64,000 nucleotides of DNA from Camarhynchus parvulus (GCF_901933205.1 NC_044590.1:12861501-12925500); one strand, 5' to 3'; numbered from the stretch's first letter, positions 46,395 to 57,093 are shown. Numbers and translations are program-made. The notes: a model not told the origin generated them from the letters alone.

Positions 46395-46580
46395 CAGTCA
46401 TGGCACAGGGTGCCCAGAGCAGCTGGCGCTGCCCCTGGATCCCTGAAGTGCCCAAGGCCAGGCTGGATGGGGCTTGGAGCAGCCTGGGACAGTGGAAGGT
46501 GTCCCTGCCCATGGCAGGGGTGGCACTGAATGGCCTTGAAGGCCCTTCCCAACCCAAGCCATGCTGGGTTTATGGTTCTC
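46395..46580 (+). repeat. CR1 LINE 3' fragment within inverted duplication arm 1
   Basis: Forward: 'catggcacagggtgcccaga', 'aagtgcccaaggccaggctg', 'cttcccaacccaagccatgc', then 'tgggtttatggttctc'. The same CR1 and the sequence after it recur in reverse at 50815-51000, so the CR1 was present before the duplication. Confidence 0.9.
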
Positions 46581-47224
46581 TGCTGTGCCCACACCACCCT
46601 CTATTGCCAGAGGACAAGGCCAAGCTGTCCCAATGTCCCAGAGCAGAAGCACCTCCAGCAGGGACCCATCTCCCAGAGACCTGAGTGTGACCATGTTCAC
46701 AGGGGTCTGAGGAAGAGGGAAGAGATGAGGATCTGACTCCATGTTTCAGAAGGCTGAGTTATTATTTTATTATATATATTATATTAAAACTATACTAAAA
46801 GAATAGAAAAAAGGATTTCATCAGAAGGCTAGCTAAGAATAGAAAAAGAAGGAATGATAACAAAGGCTTGTGGCTCAGACAGAGTCGAGCCAGCTGGGCT
46901 GTGATTGGCCATTAATTAGAAACAACCACATGAGACCAATCGCAGATCCACCTGTTGCATTCCACAGCAGCAGATAATCATTGTTTACATTTTGTTCCTG
47001 AGGCCTCTCAGCTTCTCAGGAGGAAAAATCCTAAAGAAAGGATTTTTCAGAAAATATCATGGCTACACCTGAGGAGCAGCTGGGCCTGTCCGTGGCCAGG
47101 GAAACTGCACCAGCCTCTGCTCTGTCCTGCTTTTGATCTCTCTGCCCAAAGAATTCCCCTCTGCCACCCTGAGATGTGGCTTCCCACCATGTCACCTGCA
47201 AGGTGGGGACAGCAGTGCAGGGAC
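46398..47224 (+). repeat. Inverted duplication, arm 1 (contains an LTR)
   Basis: Excluding the LTR at 46686-47067 and one copy of its target duplication, this arm is about 440 bp and roughly 93-95% identical by eye to the reverse complement of 50561-50985. It includes the CR1 piece and about 260 bp of non-repeat DNA. Confidence 0.85.
46686..47067 (-). mobile_element. Solo LTR, family A copy 9 (perfect duplication, empty site known)
   Basis: Plus strand starts TGTGACCATGTTCAC and ends ATGGCTACA, with cctgag at 46680-46685 and 47068-47073. The other arm of the inverted duplication (near 50717-50722 in reverse) has one uninterrupted cctgag at the same place, an empty pre-insertion site. This is the best-supported insertion in the window. 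Confidence 0.95.
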
Positions 47225-47375
47225 AGCCCTGCCCCATCCCTGAAGTGCCCAAGGCCAGGCTGGACAGGGCTTGGAGCATCCTGGGACAGGGGAAGGTGTC
47301 CCTGCCCATGGCAGGGGTTGGACGAGATTGTCTTAAATGTCCCTTCCAACCCAAGCCACTCTGGGATTCTGTGGT
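47225..47375 (+). repeat. CR1 LINE 3' fragment
   Basis: Forward: 'tgaagtgcccaaggccaggc', 'gcatcctgggacaggggaag', 'ttggacgagattgtcttaaa', 'ccaagccactctgggattct'. It begins exactly where arm 1 of the inverted duplication ends. Confidence 0.88.
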
Positions 47376-47691
47376 GGTTCTGTGTGGAGCAGGCTCAGGG
47401 ACATCCCTGTCCTTAGGGCTGCCACTGCCAGCCCAGTGAAGCTGCATGCCACTACTTGTGGTGGAGGAAACTTTCCATGGACCTTTGGGCTGAGGAGGGC
47501 CAGGCCCCAGCTGTGGCAGGTGTGTCCAGCTGTGGTGGGGGCACAGCAGGGCCAGCCCAGCCCTGCTCAGGGTGTGGGACATCTCCCACTGCTAAAGGCT
47601 GGTACAGAGATTTCCATCTTGCATCCCACTCTGGATGAGTTTATTCACAAACCTTGATGAACCTGGATCCCTGTGCTGGTGACAAAGCAAG
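47376..47691. other. Unique DNA, no gene recognised
   Basis: No repeat or exon is recognised. Confidence 0.3.
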
Positions 47692-47697
47692 AGCCTG

Positions 47698-48088
47698 TGT
47701 CACAGACATATTTTATGAAAAATCCTTTTGTTAGGATCTTTTCTCCTGAGAAGCTGAGAAGCTTCAGCTTCTCCATGTTTTGCTGCTTTGGAGTGTGACT
47801 TGGAGGGTTGTTTACCCAGCATGGGAAATTGTTTTTACTTGATGACCAATGACAGCCACCTGTGTCGAGGCTGTGAGCAGTCACAAGATTTTATTATCAT
47901 TCCTTTCTATTCCTTTCAAGCCATCTGATGAAATCCTTTCTTCTATTCTTTTAGTATAGAAATTTAGTATATAATTTTCTTTTAATATAATATAATAATA
48001 ATAATGTAATAACATAATAAATCAGCCTTCTGAAAGTCAAGATTCTCATATCTTCCCTCATCCTGGGACCCCTGTGAAGCCTTCACCA
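47698..48088 (+). mobile_element. Solo LTR, family A copy 10
   Basis: Begins TGTCACAGACATA. The 3' end is diverged ('gaagccttcacca'), with no matching target duplication. AATAAA is at 48016-48021. An A/T insertion ('aaatttagtatataattttc', 'aataataataatg') lengthens the TATA region. Confidence 0.85.
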
Positions 48089-48568
48089 GGGTGGTGTTTC
48101 CATGCTTTATCCTGTCCCTCTGCTCCTGCACCTCACCCTGCTTTGTGCAGCAGCTAAAAATAATAGAGGCAAGGTGGGACAGGGGGACAGGGGGACAGGG
48201 GACAGTTCCCTGTGTGTGCAGGAAACCCGAGCCCTCCAGCTGCAGCAGCCTGTCCGTCAGGCAGCACCAAGTGCTGGGCTCTCTCTGGGTGCTCCCTGCC
48301 TACAGAAATAAACAGCCTCTGCTAATGCCTCTTGCTAGCCTTGACTTTTTGGTTTGTCTCTGTATTTTTAGCCTCAGGACACTGTGTCCCCAGGGCTGGA
48401 GAGGACCTGGGTTGCCTCATACCTTTCCCAACCCAGCTCTCCCCTTCCCTGCTCCCAATTTAGCAGAGAGGAGGGGGCAGAGCTGCTGCTTCCCCTGGCT
48501 CTGCTGCAGCACCAGGGGCTGCAATATCCCTCTGTCCAGGGGTTTATTTGTGGTTCTGATGAATGAGA
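48089..48568. other. Unique DNA, no gene recognised
   Basis: Contains a short G-rich tandem run ('acagggggacagggggacag', 48179-48200). Otherwise nothing is recognised. Confidence 0.3.
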
Positions 48569-48862
48569 TGATTTTGCCTGATTTGTGCCTTCCAGCCATG
48601 CAGAATCAGCCTGATGTTCAGCATTATGCACACCTCATGCAGGTCCCAGAACTGGAGGTGTCATTTGTTCCAGGTTATCAGTCAGCTCTGGAAGCTCCAG
48701 AGGAATCTGTGCCTGTCTCATGTAACCTCACCCAGGCAGGGCTTTTTCCACCCTGTGCAATAACTGAGTGAATTTCTAATTAGACAAATCTAATTAAGGG
48801 CTGGATGTAAGGACCTTGTGATGATACCCCCACCCATTCCATTACAGAAAAGAATTGCTGGT
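48569..48862 (+). repeat. Direct duplication, copy 2 (exon-like)
   Basis: Partner of 44482-44788 at 4.1 kb spacing. It lacks 8 bp near 48813. The frame after the CAG (48596) remains open to the same TGA position. Sequence upstream and downstream is unrelated to that of copy 1. After 'agaattgctggtgt' the copies diverge abruptly. Confidence 0.85.
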
Positions 48863-48889
48863 GTACAATTGGTGTACAATTGAGAAAAG

Positions 48890-49212
48890 GAGGCTCAGGG
48901 GGACTTCTGGCTCTCTCCAGCTCCCTGACAGGAGAGTGCAGCCAGGCTGGGCTCTGCTGCCAGGTGAAAAGGGGCAGGGGGAGAGGAAAGGACCTCAGGT
49001 TGTGTAAGGGGAGCTTTAGGTTGGAGATCTGGGAGGATTTTTCCCAGAAAGAGTGGTGAAGGCCTGGAACACACTGCCAGGGCAATGGTGGAGTCAGCAT
49101 TCCTGGAAGTGTTCAAAAAACATGTGGGCATGGGACTTAGGGACATGGGCTTGGCATTGTTGGACTCATTTGTCTTAGAGGTCCTTTTCAGCTTTAATGA
49201 TTCTGAGATTCC
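48890..49212 (+). repeat. CR1 LINE 3' fragment, extended, old
   Basis: Forward: 'gagaaaaggaggctcagggg', 'gacctcaggttgtgtaaggg', 'gagctttaggttggagatct', 'caatggtggagtcagcattc', 'gtccttttcagctttaatga'. About 320 bp. Confidence 0.85.
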
Positions 49213-49711
49213 AAGTGAAGGAAAAAAACCCCACAGTTGATTGCATTGCACTATTTCTTTGTGTTTCACTGAGCGGGGGACAAGTTTGGGAGTTTGTTCT
49301 CTTTTATTTAGAAGTACAGAATGATTTAGCACAATGCAAAATTAAATGCCACTTGGAATAAAGGTTCAAATGTTCTTCCATTTGCCGAGTGCTGGGCTGA
49401 GCACATGATTCATGATGTGCTGCTTCAGTCATGCCAGATCCATCTTTGCAGAACCCCCCTTTGCAGGCAGCTGAGCCCTTGGATTGTCCTGTTCCTGGCT
49501 TTGGAGCCTCCTGAGCATCTTCAGCCTGGTCCTTGTCACTGAATTGGCTGACTTGAAGGCTGCTCTCCATGGGTCCCATGTGTGCTCTGCAGGGCTCTCT
49601 CAGCCTCCCTTAGCCGACTCTGGAGTGTGACCAGGCTGGCTCTGGGTTATGGTTGTGCTGGAGGTGATGAAGGAGGAGCAGCCTCTGCCCTAAAACCTCC
49701 ATCTTGCTTTA
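49213..49711. other. Unique DNA, no gene recognised
   Basis: No repeat is recognised before the AT-rich tract at 49712. Confidence 0.35.
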
Positions 49712-49799
49712 TATATATATACACATATATTTATTTATTTATTTTTATATGTATATATTTATATATTTTTATATATTTTATATTTATTTATTTATATGT
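49712..49799. repeat. AT-rich low-complexity tract
   Basis: TATATA, CATATA and TTTATTTA words with no stable unit. It directly precedes a CR1 fragment and then the (ATATT)n array. Confidence 0.9.
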
Positions 49800-49876
49800 T
49801 ACTGGGCTTAGAGCCCATCCAGTGCCACCCAGGCCATGGGCAGGGACACTTTCCACTGTCTCAGGCTGCTCCAATA
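49800..49876 (-). repeat. CR1 remnant inside an AT-rich block
   Basis: Reversed: 'agagcccatccagtgccacc', 'ggccatgggcagggacactt', 'ctgtctcaggctgctccaat'. AT-rich simple repeats lie on both sides of a 77-bp CR1 remnant, so microsatellite growth has probably overrun its ends. Confidence 0.88.
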
Positions 49877-50090
49877 TATTACTATATTATATATTATGAT
49901 ATATATTTTACTATATTATTATATCTATTTATATTATATTATATTATATTATATTATATTATATTATATTATATTATATTATATTATATTATATTATATT
50001 ATATTATATTATATTATATTATATTATATTATATTATATTATATTATATTATATTATATTATATTATATATTACTGTATTATGATTACCT
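49877..50090. repeat. (ATATT)n microsatellite, second array
   Basis: About 28 uninterrupted ATATT units (49931-50069) with irregular AT-rich sequence on both sides. Same unit and phase as 45221-45408, but it is not inside an LTR. Confidence 0.95.
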
Positions 50091-50560
50091 TAAACTCTGC
50101 GTTTCCACCCTGTGATATCACACACTGCTATTCAAACTCCACACCCACAATCCCAGTTCTATCGTTCCATTTTGGAAGCTTCTCCACGGCCTCAGGTCAA
50201 TGCAGTGTTCTCCTGGGGGTCAGTGCCTGGCAGCACAGAAAGTCTGGAATTCTCAGTGACCAGGGTTCCACCAGCTTTGGATGGAGCACAGGAGCCCACG
50301 AGGTGCAGCTGGGCAGCAGCACGGGTCTGCTCACCACCCTGCAGTGGGAGCTGAGCTGGGCTGTCCCTGCTGCCAGCTGTGCCAGCCTGGCTGTCCCTGC
50401 TGCCATGTGTCCCTGCAGGACTGTGTGACCTGTCCCAGGGACAGCCACGTGAGGGCTGCTGGAAGCTCTCAGCACTGCTGATGGGCTGTGGAGAGCCAAT
50501 TTTGGGCTCTTTAAGGGGTCCCAAGGCGTGCAGGGACCGGGGGTGCTGGAGTGAGTCCCA
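50091..50560. other. Unique DNA, no gene recognised
   Basis: Overlapping frames up to about 200 codons on both strands (for example 50192-50806 minus) cross the edge of the inverted duplication and have no domain. Confidence 0.3.
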
Positions 50561-50985
50561 GCAGGGCTGTCCCTGCACTGCAGGTGACATGGTGGGGAGT
50601 GACACCTCAGGGTGGCAGAGGGGAATTCTTCGGGCAGAGAGATCAAAAGCAGGACAGAGCAGAGGCTGGTGCAGTTTCCCTGGCCATGGACAGGCCCAGC
50701 TGCTCCTCAGGTGTCTGGGAGATGGGTCCCTGCTGGAGGTGCCTCTGCTCTGGGACATGGGGACAGCTTGGCCTTGTCCTCTGCCAAGAGAGGGTGGTGT
50801 GGGCACAGCAGAGAATCATAAACCCAGCATGGCTTGGGTTGGGAAGGTCCTTAAAGCCCATCCAGTGCCACCCCTGCCATGGCAGGGACACCTTCCACTG
50901 TCCCAGGCTGCTCCAAGCCCTCTGTGACCTGACCTTGGGCACTGCCAGGGATCCAGGGGCAGTGCCAGCTGCTCTGGGCACCCTG
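50561..50985 (-). repeat. Inverted duplication, arm 2 (empty LTR site)
   Basis: Reverse complement of arm 1 (46398-47224) without the LTR. The site corresponding to the LTR reads through as a single cctgag. The arm includes the CR1 fragment at 50815-51000. Confidence 0.85.
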
Positions 50986-51000
50986 TGCCAGGGCCTCTGG
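50815..51000 (-). repeat. CR1 LINE 3' fragment within inverted duplication arm 2
   Basis: Reversed: 'cataaacccagcatggcttg', 'ggttgggaaggtccttaaag', 'ccctgccatggcagggacac', 'ggtcagg' variant at 50925-50935. Partner of 46395-46580. Confidence 0.9.
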
Positions 51001-51850
51001 ATTGTGCTGTTATCCCATCACACCAGGCTGGGAGAGGACACCATGTGCTGCACAAGGCTTAGCTGATCTTCATTAAAACAGAACTATGCACAGATTTTGG
51101 GGGGTGGCCACACAGTTCCTTAAAAGAGGCTGCTGCTGGATTTTCCTGGGCTTTATTCCCTGCCTTCCCTGTGCAACTGGTGCTCCTCAGCCTCATCGTT
51201 CCCTGTCCAAGTTCTGAGCTGAACAGCTGAGAGATTTTTGCATTTTTTAATGGCTCTCTACTGTGCCTGAATTAATGGAAAAATGAACTGAGACCAAGAT
51301 GAAGGTATTGAAGGGAGAGGATGACAAATTGGCTTTGGAGCATGGCAGCAACGAGCACTGTCAGGGGTTCACGCACTGACCTTTATCTAAACAGAACTGT
51401 GTGTAACAGATAAGAATATTTAACAATAATTAATGTCACATCAGCGCAGAGAACAAAATGACTACATCAAACAGGCAAGAAATCCACTGCAAATTACTCA
51501 AAAGAGAAATGTCAGCTCCTCCATATCTGCAACCTGCCTCGTGCTGATGGGGCTGGAAGGAGCTGGGAGGGCACTGAGGAGAGGAGCTATTAGAAATGAT
51601 TTAGGGACTGGGTGATGTGTGCAGGAATGGAAACAGCAGCAGCTCTGCTGGACCAGAGTGCTGTGCAATCAACCACCAAACTGAGCTGGTAATTGGGTGG
51701 GGGAGGAATGTGTACAAACCAATTATCCCCACTGCTGATGTTCTGACACGCTGCTCAGGGCTTCTCTTTCCTCTCTCCTGTCTCTGGGGTGTCTCAGTGT
51801 GCTGGAATTCAGCAGACACTGCCCTGCTCACTGAGCCCCTATTGCAATGC
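51001..51850. other. Unique DNA, no gene recognised
   Basis: No repeat or exon is recognised. Confidence 0.35.
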
Positions 51851-52200
51851 TGTGATGGCCCCAATGAGGGGAGAGAATGATGCATCTGACTCCATGGATA
51901 TCAAAAGGTTAATTAATTACTTTATTATACTCTATTATTTTTTACGTCTAAAACTGAACCTGCCAAGCACTCAACCCTGCTCACACTGCACTGAATCTCA
52001 TGCCTGTCACCCAGCAGTCCTGACAAACACACACACCTGGCCCTGACAGGCCAAGGAAACAAAACCCCATCACTGTGGGAAAACAATCTCCATGTTGCAT
52101 TCTACTTTGGCACAACACAGGCACAGCAAATGATAAGAATTGTGTTTTCTTTCTCTGAGGTTCAGAGAATGTGAAACCCAGAAATATTCTTGGGAAGAAC
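51851..52200 (-). mobile_element. Diverged LTR related to family A
   Basis: Plus strand reads 'gagagaatgatgcatctgac', 'tccatggatatcaaaaggtt', 'cacctggccctgacaggcca', 'ggaaaacaatctccatgttg', then 'ctttctctgaggttcag'. This follows the order of blocks in reversed family A copies but at much lower identity. The ends are not resolved and there is no target duplication. An older relative of family A. Confidence 0.65.
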
Positions 52201-52394
52201 TGTGCCTTGCTTTTCTCTGTGAAGAGGAATGTGGGGCTACAAGCCCCCTTCATGTTTTATAGGCAGGAAAAGCCATCTGCCTGGGGATGGTGGGATGATT
52301 TTCATTCCCTTTCTGAGCTGGGGGGTGTCTGGAGGCTGGCATCGTACCCACAGCAGGGGCAGTGCTGGGGAGGGATGCAGGACAGCAGCTGGGG

Positions 52395-52830
52395 CACATC
52401 CAGAGGGGACAACGAGGCTGGAGAGGGGCTGGGAGCACAAACGCTGTGAGGAACCCCTGAGGGAGCTGGGGGTGCTCAGCCTGGAGAAGAGGAGACTCAG
52501 GGCTGCCCCCATCACTCTCTGCAGCTCCTGAAAGGTGCCTGTGCTCAGCTGGGGCTGGGCTCTTTCTCCAGCAGCACTGACACAGCCAGAGCACACAGCC
52601 TCAAGCTGCACCAGGGGAAATACAGGTTGGAGATTGGGAAAAAGTTTTTACAGAAACTGATAAAGTTCTGGAATGTTCTGCCCAGGGAGGTGGTGGAGTC
52701 CCCATCCCTGGGTGTGTTTAACAAAGCCTGGATGTGGCACTGGGTGCCAGGGTTTAGTTGAGGGGCTGGGGCTGGGTTGGACTCAATGATCTTGGAGGTC
52801 TCTTCCAATGTGGTGATTCTGTGATTCAGC
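52395..52830 (+). repeat. CR1 LINE 3' fragment, extended (about 435 bp)
   Basis: Forward: 'acatccagaggggacaacga', 'gagctgggggtgctcagcct', 'ggagaagaggagactcaggg', 'gaggtggtggagtccccatc', 'gggttggactcaatgatctt'. The 3' half is nearly identical to 27300-27520. Confidence 0.92.
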
Positions 52831-53050
52831 TGGGCTCCAGGGGTGCCTGTGCTCTGCCTGGGACAGGGAGGGCACTCTGCCAGCCCGGATCTGATTGCAG
52901 AATGGGTGGTGGTCCATGGACCATTGTCCTGTGGTGGATTTCATCAGTGTCATGACAGCAGCAGCTGAGTGAGGAGGAGTTAACCCCTCCTGACCTGTGT
53001 CCTGCTGCAGAGCATCCCCTGGCCCTGGACATTTCAGTCAGTGTGACAGA
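52831..53050. other. Unique DNA, no gene recognised
   Basis: Short spacer between CR1 and the LTR-like repeat, with nothing recognised. Confidence 0.3.
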
Positions 53051-53447
53051 TGAGTAATGCCATGGCTGACTCTCACAATTAAGAGGCAAATATCCTGTAT
53101 ATATGTTAGGAGAAGTTTTATAGATTTCTAGTTATGTTTTACCCCCTTGTGTTGTTATCAGGGCTGCCCTGGGTTTGGGACATTTGGGAGGGTCAGTTTG
53201 TCACTATGGCAGCACCTGATCTCCAATCAAGATTAAGGCAGTGAACTCCAGCCCTGGACAGGGAAGGAGGAGTCAAGGGACAGAACTTTGGGAGGGGCTA
53301 ACAGGTTAAAAGGTGGAACCTCCATGGTGTGGGTGAGCACGTGGTGGGGAAAATCCTCTGTAATATTTTCTCTATTCAGTCTTCTGTTGTATTTTTGATA
53401 AGGTTTTAATCAACCTTTTAAATTTTGGAAGTGAGCCTAATTTCTCA
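53051..53447 (+). mobile_element. LTR-like repeat (about 397 bp), tentative
   Basis: Starts TGAGTAATGCC and ends TTTCTCA immediately before a CR1 piece. It has 'ggttaaaaggtgg' in the middle and a pyrimidine-rich 3' part ('ttctctattcagtcttctg'), a layout like an LTR with U5. No target duplication was found and only one copy is in the window, so the class and edges are uncertain. Confidence 0.45.
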
Positions 53448-53622
53448 TAGTCAGGGAGTGGTTTGGGCTGGAAGAGACCTCAAAACTCTTCCCATCCCCC
53501 GCCATGGCAGGGACACCTTCCACTGTCCCAGGCTGCTCCAAGCCCCATCCAGCCTGGCCTTGGACACTTCCAGGGATGGGGCAGCCACAGCTGCTCTGGG
53601 CACTCTGTTCCACTCAATCTGC
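53448..53622 (-). repeat. CR1 LINE 3' fragment
   Basis: Reversed: 'tagtcagggagtggtttggg', 'ctggaagagacctcaaaact', 'ccaagccccatccagcctgg', 'gctctgggcactctgttcc'. Confidence 0.9.
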
Positions 53623-54349
53623 TCAGCCAGACATTGTGAGAATATTAGGAATATTCAGCTAATGCACAAATGTGGTGAAAAGCTTAACCAAGTTACAATT
53701 TTATTCTAAACAGACCTTTGTGCCCATCCTGATGAATTATTTCCTTACCATAAATTAATTTACCTGCATGGCCAAGTCTGGGAAGTGTTACCAACCTCAG
53801 AGCACAGAGCTGGAGCCCAGGGTCACAAAAGGAGCCTGGGGAAGAGCCAGGAGCTGCTCCTGAATCCCTTGAATTTTTGGCTGGTGCAGTAAAGGCCAGT
53901 GCTGTCACCCAGCCATGGTCCTGCTGCCCACTAATTAGTTTTGTTGTCAGCATTTTGCCAGTGGCAGGAGGCAGCCTGGTGCCTCTGGATTAGCCAGGGT
54001 GTGAAAAATGGCTTTCCAGCTGGCCTGGTGACCTTCTGACAGCAGGAGAGAATTCACAGGCAGAAGATGGAGATGTCAAGATACAAAATTAGGGACGATG
54101 GGGAGCTGTGTCTGCCCCTTGAAGTGAAGCAGGAAAACCTATCCTAGCCTGGGACCTGGTTTAGGGTTTCCTGTCTGTGATACAGGAGATTCTGCTGTTT
54201 GCCTCCTGCAAGGCACATCCTGCTCCCAGGAGAGAGGTGGGAGCAGAGCCAGCTCCCAGCACAGCCCTGAGCAGCATCCTGGCCCAAAAGCTGGGGCAGG
54301 AAAAGTGGCTGATGTGCTCAGTGACTGAAGAAACCCAGCCCAGGGTGGG
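53623..54349. other. Unique DNA, no gene recognised
   Basis: No repeat or exon is recognised. Confidence 0.35.
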
Positions 54350-54465
54350 ATGGGCAGAGAAGTGATAATTGAAGGACCTGAGCAGCCTCCCCATGGTAGG
54401 GAATTGGAACAAGATGATCTTCAAGGTTCCTTCCAACCCAAACCACACTGGGATTCTGTGGGGAT
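54350..54465 (+). repeat. CR1 LINE 3' terminal fragment
   Basis: Forward: 'ctgagcagcctccccatggt', 'agggaattggaacaagatga', 'cttccaacccaaaccacact'. Only the last 115 bp. Confidence 0.85.
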
Positions 54466-55007
54466 GGATCCAGGAAAATAGGACATTTAAAGATCAGTTA
54501 AGACTGAAGCCAAACTGAGTTATTGTTTGCAATGAAAAGCTGGGAATTTGCATCAGAATGCAGGAGCAGGGCCTTAACAAAACAGGCAGTTAATTAAAGT
54601 GCATCAATTAAAGGGGGTTCCCCCCTATTTTGTCCCCCATGAGAGGAGGTGCAAAAAAGGTACTTGTTAGAAAACCAGATTTAAATAAATCCAGGGTGTT
54701 ACAGGTAACATCTGGAGAAGCACAGAGGGCAGAGACCTCTGCTCTGGTGCTCCAGGCTCTCTTGTCCAGGAGGAACACTCACACTTCCAGCTGAGCCTGG
54801 AACTGACTTGCTGAGCCTTGACTGTGCCTGTAGCATGAACTCAAATGGTTTGGTTACTCCAGGATTCCTGCCGATGTCTCCCAGTGTCTCCCAGTGCTCA
54901 GGGGTCACTCTCATCCCTGGTTCTATGCCCAGGAGAGGCTGGGGCACCATCAGATCCCAGCTCTCAGCTCCCATGGACAGCTGGAGCAGTTCTCAATGTG
55001 GGGGTGT
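54466..55007. other. Unique DNA, no gene recognised
   Basis: No repeat or exon is recognised. Confidence 0.3.
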
Positions 55008-55652
55008 TGTCCTGGTTTAGGGCAAATTTGGGAGAAAACCCCCAAAGGGGCCCCTCCAGAAAGCAAACCCACACAGCCCCTCTCCCCAGCTGGTTCAGGA
55101 AGGATTCCTCGGAGAGAAGTGGAAAGAACCTGTTTATTTAACAGGCACAGCACCCCCAGCACACAGAATGAACAATACTGGGTGACACCACTCTGTCACC
55201 GCTCTGGAAAAGATGACAAATTCAGAAAGTCTCTCTGGGGGTGGTCGCTCTGTTCTCAGTCCCTCTGGCTGCTGCCCAGAGTAGGCCCCGCTAGGCCACA
55301 AAGGGGCCCAGTCCAGAGCAGGCTCGAGGGGTTCCAAGAAAGGGAAAGAAAAACAGTCCAGGGAAAATTTGGACTGCTTAGCTAAACTAACTAATGAGCA
55401 GGAGCAAAAAGCAAGAGCAAAGTGAAAGCAAAAAAAAAAAAAAAAAAAAAATTAAAAAAAAAATCCAAAGCAGCACCATGTACTGCCCCGTCCGTGTGTC
55501 CCGCCAGCCATGGGGGAGCAGCTGATAGCAAAACCAAAACAAAACTTTCACTCTTCAGAGCCAGTCTTGAAGGCACAGAACATGATACCCAGCATAAACA
55601 GAACACACAGATGGGGATACAAGTATCATAAGTGTACTAGGACGGGGGGACA
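55008..55652 (-). mobile_element. LTR, about 645 bp, right edge uncertain
   Basis: Plus strand starts TGTCCTGGTTTAGGGC, so the reversed element ends in CTAAACCAGGACA, a common songbird ERV LTR terminus. The reverse poly(A) signal TTTATT lies at about 55133-55138. A poly-A tract (55430-55463) interrupts it. The right edge is set at ACA (55652) but no target duplication confirms it. Confidence 0.7.
55428..55463. repeat. Poly-A tract within LTR
   Basis: About 35 As with one TT interruption. It produces a poly-Lys/poly-Phe shadow peptide. Confidence 0.95.
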
Positions 55653-57087
55653 CGTGAGGGTTCTGATTTGGGGCTGCTTCAGAAGGAAAAGCTTCAGCTG
55701 TGGGAGCAGTTCTGGGCAGGCTTGAGCCAACTGAGCTGCCCTGAATTGTGTGGAGACTCCCCAGCAGCTCAGAAGAGGAATTCCAGGGTTCCTTTTCCTT
55801 AGAACATCCATGAGCTCTGCTTGCTCTTGGACTCTGCTCCCTGCAGGCCCTCTGAACCCCTGAGGATGGAAGTGATTTATCACATCTCTCCTCCAGGGAT
55901 GGGCCATGGAGAGAGGGGCTGGGGGAAAGCAGAAACCCCCTCCCGCCTGCCTCAGCTCCCAGGGCACACATCAGCACCTTGATGGCACCTGGTCAGGGGC
56001 AGGCCCCAGGAATGGCTGGAGCTGTGTCAGGGCAGGTTTAGGTTGGATATCAGGACAGCTCTGGTCCCCTGGACCTTGGCTGTGCTGATGGTTTTCCCCT
56101 CTCCATCCTCGACACCAGCACCAGCCCTGCCCCACAATTTCAGGGACTATTCCAAGGGCCATTCTCTTCCTCTCAAATCCCTTGGCTTCCCTGAGATGCC
56201 ATTTCTTTTCACACATTTCAAAAGTCAGTTTTGGAGAGAAGTTTGAGGGGAGAGAGCAAGAGAGAACCCAAATGGAGCAGGAGTTTTGAAGTTGCACCAC
56301 CTAATTCTCTGTGAGACATTTTGCTCTGTCAGCCCTTTTCATGCACACCCAGAGCTGGTGCCATCTCACACTTGTTTTTAAAGGACACAGCATTATGATA
56401 AGCACTGCAATGATGGATCTTTATCCCCAATTAAATGGCATTTTTTGTCCTTTCCTTTCTGCCCCAGTTGAGGAGCAAATCCCTGGAGAGCAAGCTCTTA
56501 AACCAAGTAGGAGGTGCCTGTGAAATTAAAGGTAAATTTGTTTGCTAGGAGAAAATCAGTGCTGGTGTTTCCAGAGCACTGGGGTTGTGTGTGATGCCTG
56601 GGAGGGTTCCAGGTGAGTGGAAGTGCTGCTGTCAGGATCCCAGGTGAGATGTGGGAGCGTTCCATGTGGGACAGCTGCTGCTCTGAGGATCCCTCTCCAG
56701 CACTGGGCTCCACTGTGGCTCCTCCCTTTTCCTGGAGCCCCCAGTCTGGACCAACCCCACTGCACCAGGAGCTTCTGGGGGTGACCCAGCTAAAAATGCC
56801 TGTAAAAGCCCTGCAGTTTCCACTTCTGAATCCTGGTTATGTCCCCAGCTGGCACATCTCTCATGCTGGGCAGGTCAGCCAGGTATCTCAGTCATGGCAC
56901 TTTAAAGTTCCAGGAAGATCTCAGGGGACACAGAAGAACTGACTTAAAGCAGAATGTTTTAATTCCATCAAGGAACACTTTCAGTTTGGCCTAACTCAAA
57001 GTAAAATCTTCAGTTTCAACATGTAATATTTTCCAAATATTAAATAAATAAATGAACAAAACTTTGAAAAAGTTTTACTGTGGGATA
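55653..57087. other. Unique DNA, no gene recognised
   Basis: A short forward CR1-like phrase ('gtttaggttggatatcagg', about 56036-56056) may be a remnant. Frames up to 140 codons (55555-55977 minus) lack domains. Confidence 0.35.
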
Positions 57088-57093
57088 TTTCAC

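Noticed and set aside
48091..48771. 226-codon plus frame
   Set aside because: It begins at the 3' edge of LTR copy 10, crosses unique DNA and the direct duplication, and has no domain. Copy 1 of the duplication does not keep the longer frame upstream.
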